Assembly: GCA_907163375.1 (NCBI GenBank)
Contig: CAJQUW010008747.1
Span: 111,528-175,527, forward strand
Direction: 5' to 3'
Source of the DNA: Prostheceraeus crozeri
Taxonomy: Eukaryota > Platyhelminthes > Polycladida > Euryleptidae
DNA length: 64,000 nucleotides
The notes below the pieces were generated by a model, which did not search any database, was not told the origin of the DNA, and saw only the letters and a program-made list of their open reading frames with translations. Each line of letters opens with the position of its first letter. The stretch's first letter is position 1. The position numbers and the translations under genes are program-made. This document shows, piece after piece, positions 61,015 through 64,000 of the stretch.

Positions 61015-62495
61015 CTGAAATGAGAATTAGAGGTAATTTCTGATGCTTTCAGATTTTCTGTTTCATACTTCACGGAGCGATAAACCAAGAGTTTCAGGAT
61101 TCTACATCATTACATCACATGACATGCGTGTTTGACTCAAAATTTAAAGCAAGAAATAGACGGGGATTGTCGAGATCGATGAGAGAACAAGGATGGTCCA
61201 TTTGGGGCTATTGTGTACCGGTGCATATTGGGCAGTCTGAGTACAACCAAAGGAGCATGGAATTTGCAAGCCGAACAGCACCTGCGCAGTGCGTTGAGCT
61301 TCTTCCCGCGCATGAGCTTCTTGTTATTGTTGATATACAGATTGTCATCCAACATCAGTAAAACAACAATTCTTAAGTTGTAACATCAGTCGTCTTGCAA
61401 GTTACACAGCCTCAAACATCGCAAAATCCTATTTGTTTCTGTAGATCCATGTACTTTCGAGTTTCATATATTCATAGCACAAATAACATAATATTCAAAC
61501 ATGATCCAACATGAATCTGAAATCTCAAAATGAAATTTGTCATTTCTAGGATTATGATTGCACTTTTATGGTAGAATAGTTCATCATTGGGCAGAAATAC
61601 GACATTTGTCTATACCGTTAGCTTGACCGATTTGCTGCTATAGATAATGAAAACGTCATGACAACTGATGTTACTGTCGCAGCTAAACAAGCAGTCTCTC
61701 ATGATCGCAAAATAATATTTACAGAATTTATTGTAGTCGCAACACATTTTGATTCTTCATAAGATCTAGCAACATTTACACAGATCGGTGTCTGACCCAG
61801 CAGTTGAAATTGTCATCAAGAAACAGCTATTGTCCATTGTAGTCACACCAACTTGCACAGAGCGTTAACGCTATCAGGACCGTGCGATTTTTATCGTTTT
61901 TAAAAACTGTTCATAACAATTAAAGTATTTCTGCAATTTGTTTGGTCAAGCAGATCTATATGGTGCTATAATCACAACATTCTACATCAATTTTAGTACT
62001 CTAAAAAGCAACTTGAAATTTGAACGTAAATAATGTCTTTTCATGCATTACTACATTTTTCTATCCTTGTGTCTCGTTCTAATGGCTTATTCGTTATAAA
62101 GACAATGTTATGATACATTCCGAATGCAAACTTTCGAATGGTGATGCATAATTTGCACTATTCTATGGGCTTCATGTCACAAAAACTCATTTCCTCAATA
62201 TTATCTGCATGTAGATAGATGTAGGCCTATACTATATATGCATATTACATACACACGTACATTACATGTACAATGTATGTTTCACAAGTTTTCTCCTGTG
62301 CCAATTGACAAAGAAAAAGCCCCAAAAATTGGTATTATCGCAATTAAACTTCATCAAGCATTGCACAATTACATCTCTGCGGAGAATCACAGAGAGACGA
62401 TTCAAATTTGTTGGGAGTCAAAGTGTGTGGAGGGCTCGGAGTTCCAACCTTCAAAAATAACCACACAATTGTATTACAAATCGATGCGTCGCCTA
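61015..62495. other. Unassigned region, probable intron or intergenic
   Basis: About 1.5 kb without a supported feature. It may be the intron upstream of the F5/8C-like exon. Confidence 0.45.
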
Positions 62496-64000
62496 TCAAC
62501 AAATAGAAAATATTATTAAATGTTTAATATTATTACTATTTCGGAAAGGCCCTGCCGGAACTAAGGAGCTGGCTCGTCCAAGAAGAAGGTCGTTGGGACA
62601 TGGATATTTTCTGTCGTTGGAGTCATTGTTCATTGTACCGAGCGGACGCTGGTTGATAATTTTTGTATATTCTAGCAATACTGTATGCAACTCTGAATGT
62701 GTCAGTTTCTGTTCACCGATTGCAATTTTTAGTGCTCTCTTGCTAGTCTTTACTAGTGATTCGGTGACACCATTGTGATGACGGGCGAGGGGAGTAGTGA
62801 ATTTCCATTTGGTTCCTTTGTCTTCGCAGAATCCTCTTATGCCTACCTTGTCCCAATTTCGAATCATTTCGCGTAACTGTTTTTCTGCTCTTATCATTTG
62901 AGTGCCATTGTCACTTAATATGAGTGCAGGAAAACCTCTAACCTCTCTGAGAACTTGCAAAAATTGATCAGCAGAGGCATCCTTAGCCAGGTCAAGATGT
63001 ACTGCCCGTGAATTCATGCAGGTGCATATGACACAATAATTTTTCTCTGATTTGTTTCTGCTTAGCGTCACTTGACACGGGCCGAAGTAGTCTACCGAGA
63101 TACTATAAAATGCGGGCGTGAATTGCCTGAGGCGCTCAGGGGGGAGAGGGGCTATAATAGTTGAGTGAGTCTGATGTGATAGCCTTCGACAGAATACGCA
63201 GCTCTTGACAACAGACTTTGTTATGCTGAGTCCATTTGAAATCTGTTATTTGCTTCTTGATTTTGACACAGTAGGTGCCACTCCAGAATGACCTCGTTCA
63301 TGGTAATTTCGTATCATCAATTTTGCCACCGGGTGATCTCGTGGATGAATACAGGATGTTTCGCGTCATAGCTTAAGAATTCGGCGATTGCTAAGCGACC
63401 TCCTACTCTTATCAAGCCTCCATCATCAATAAGTCAAGGAGTAATAATCAAGGGAGTCAAATTGCACGACTGCCTTTTTTCCAACTTCTTGTGTGACGAT
63501 TTCTGTGCATCTTTCAGAAGAGTGAGTTCGGCTCTTGTAATCTCCTCAACACTCAGTGGGCCTGTTTCCTTGTCTTTTGAGCGACAGTTTTCAATGAACC
63601 TTAATATGTATGTCATTGTACGCTTTGCCCTTTTCCAGCTTGAAATATCCGGGAGAATAATTTCATTCTTTGTTGTGGTAACTAAAGAAGTGACAACGGA
63701 TGCCGATCTGTAGTTGGACGATTATGTGCTATCTGTTCTCTCGAGGTCAATTGGTGGATTGAAAAATTCCATTTGCTTCTCTTGTTGATACACCGGCCAT
63801 TTTCCTGGGGGAGTCTCAGAAATGCAGGACCCGTTTCCATGGTTCACCGAGTTCACCTTAATGCCACGTGACACTTGATCAGCGGCATTAGTATGACCGG
63901 GTATGTATCTCCATTGAGTAATTGACGTTCTGCTAGTGGTCTCCTGAACTCTCCATGAGACAAACGGCAGTATCGGTACACTGTCGGTACACTGTACGGC
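62496..64000 (-). mobile_element. BEL/Pao LTR retrotransposon, pol 3' part, runs off the window
   Basis: The minus strand reads, from 64,000 leftwards, the RNase H end, the integrase zinc domain and the integrase core of a BEL/Pao element. No LTR is seen before 62,496, where the coding similarity stops inside the integrase C terminus, so this copy is 3'-truncated or interrupted near 62,530. Confidence 0.85.
62496..64000 (-). pseudogene. BEL/Pao pol: RNase H end, H2C2 zinc domain, integrase
   Basis: The segment near 63,890-63,850 reads ITQWRYIPGHTNAADQVSRG, the RNase H-to-integrase region typical of BEL/Pao. The H2C2 zinc domain follows with PRDHPVAKLMIRNYHERGHS and SCVFCRRL (about 63,345-63,190). 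The integrase core then reads SISVDYFGPCQV (first Asp, near 63,095), LILSDNGTQM (second Asp, near 62,920) and HNGVTESLVKTS (Glu, near 62,755). Stops near 63,436 and 63,713 and small frame changes break it. The core itself (63,071-62,496) is open for 191 codons. It would integrate the cDNA of the element. Confidence 0.9.

Noticed and set aside
1..64000. tRNA, rRNA or snRNA genes
   Set aside because: I scanned for A/B-box-like and clover-leaf patterns by eye and found none convincing; a covariance search would be needed to exclude them.

Overview
The window is eukaryotic and almost certainly from an invertebrate animal genome, with a marine species likely. There is no bacterial gene organisation. 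I see GT-AG introns, TATA boxes 80-120 nt upstream of start codons, and a pile-up of metazoan transposable elements: a Penelope-like element (PLE), Polinton/Maverick elements, piggyBac, pogo/Tigger, a Sola-type element, a LINE and a BEL/Pao element. AGGCCTA-type words recur near 30.8-31.1 kb and at 62.2 kb. I cannot name the species. Almost no host coding sequence is visible; the best candidate is one phase 1-1 exon of an F5/8C-like domain at 60.8-61.0 kb.

Layout. 0-2.4 kb: a higher-order tandem repeat of about 291/583 bp, made of sequence also found in the terminal repeats of the Mavericks further right. 2.4-9.46 kb: a head-to-tail array of about 2.6 PLE copies (unit about 2.78 kb) with reverse transcriptase, GIY-YIG and hammerhead-type motifs; copy 3 is broken by a 920-bp C-rich tract that may be an assembly artefact. 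9.46-18.44 kb: a decayed, AT-rich Maverick/adintovirus-like element with PolB, a helicase fragment, a zinc-ribbon, a coiled-coil spike-like protein, a minor virion protein and a double-jelly-roll-type capsid. It carries a 211-bp PLE fragment with a 15-bp target duplication and a complete piggyBac inserted just after the capsid start codon. 18.4-23.2 kb: unassigned sequence with a 23-N gap. 23.2-25.3 kb: a Tigger element.

26.05-58.2 kb is a nest of three elements. An outer, shrunken Maverick (AG...CT ends at 26,049 and 58,213) has its PolB split at 30,165/53,028 by a Sola-type transposon with matching terminal inverted repeats and a 4-bp ACTA duplication. That Sola element was in turn invaded by a long Maverick of about 19.7 kb (about 32.88-52.56 kb). 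The inner Maverick carries a nearly full gene set: PolB, integrase with chromodomain, packaging ATPase, adenain-type protease, F54H12.2-like capsid protein, basic core protein, two large paralogous virion-type proteins, a DEDDh-exonuclease-like protein, two RING-like proteins and several unknowns. Its most striking feature is a plus-strand cluster of two tandem PC4-like proteins followed by a TATA-binding-protein (TBP)-like gene with both TBP repeats. The outer Maverick keeps ruins of the same PC4-like/TBP-like pair, so the module was not picked up by chance in one copy. This suggests that these elements carry their own transcription-initiation factors to mark their own promoters. I know of no description of it, but I could not search.

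58.2-64 kb: a minus-strand LINE fragment, unassigned sequence with the F5/8C-like exon, and the integrase end of a BEL/Pao retrotransposon running off the window. Most mobile-element genes carry stops or frameshifts, so these are fossils of different ages. Among the better preserved reading frames are the inner integrase, ATPase, protease, the two large virion-type proteins, the exonuclease-like gene and the Sola transposase.
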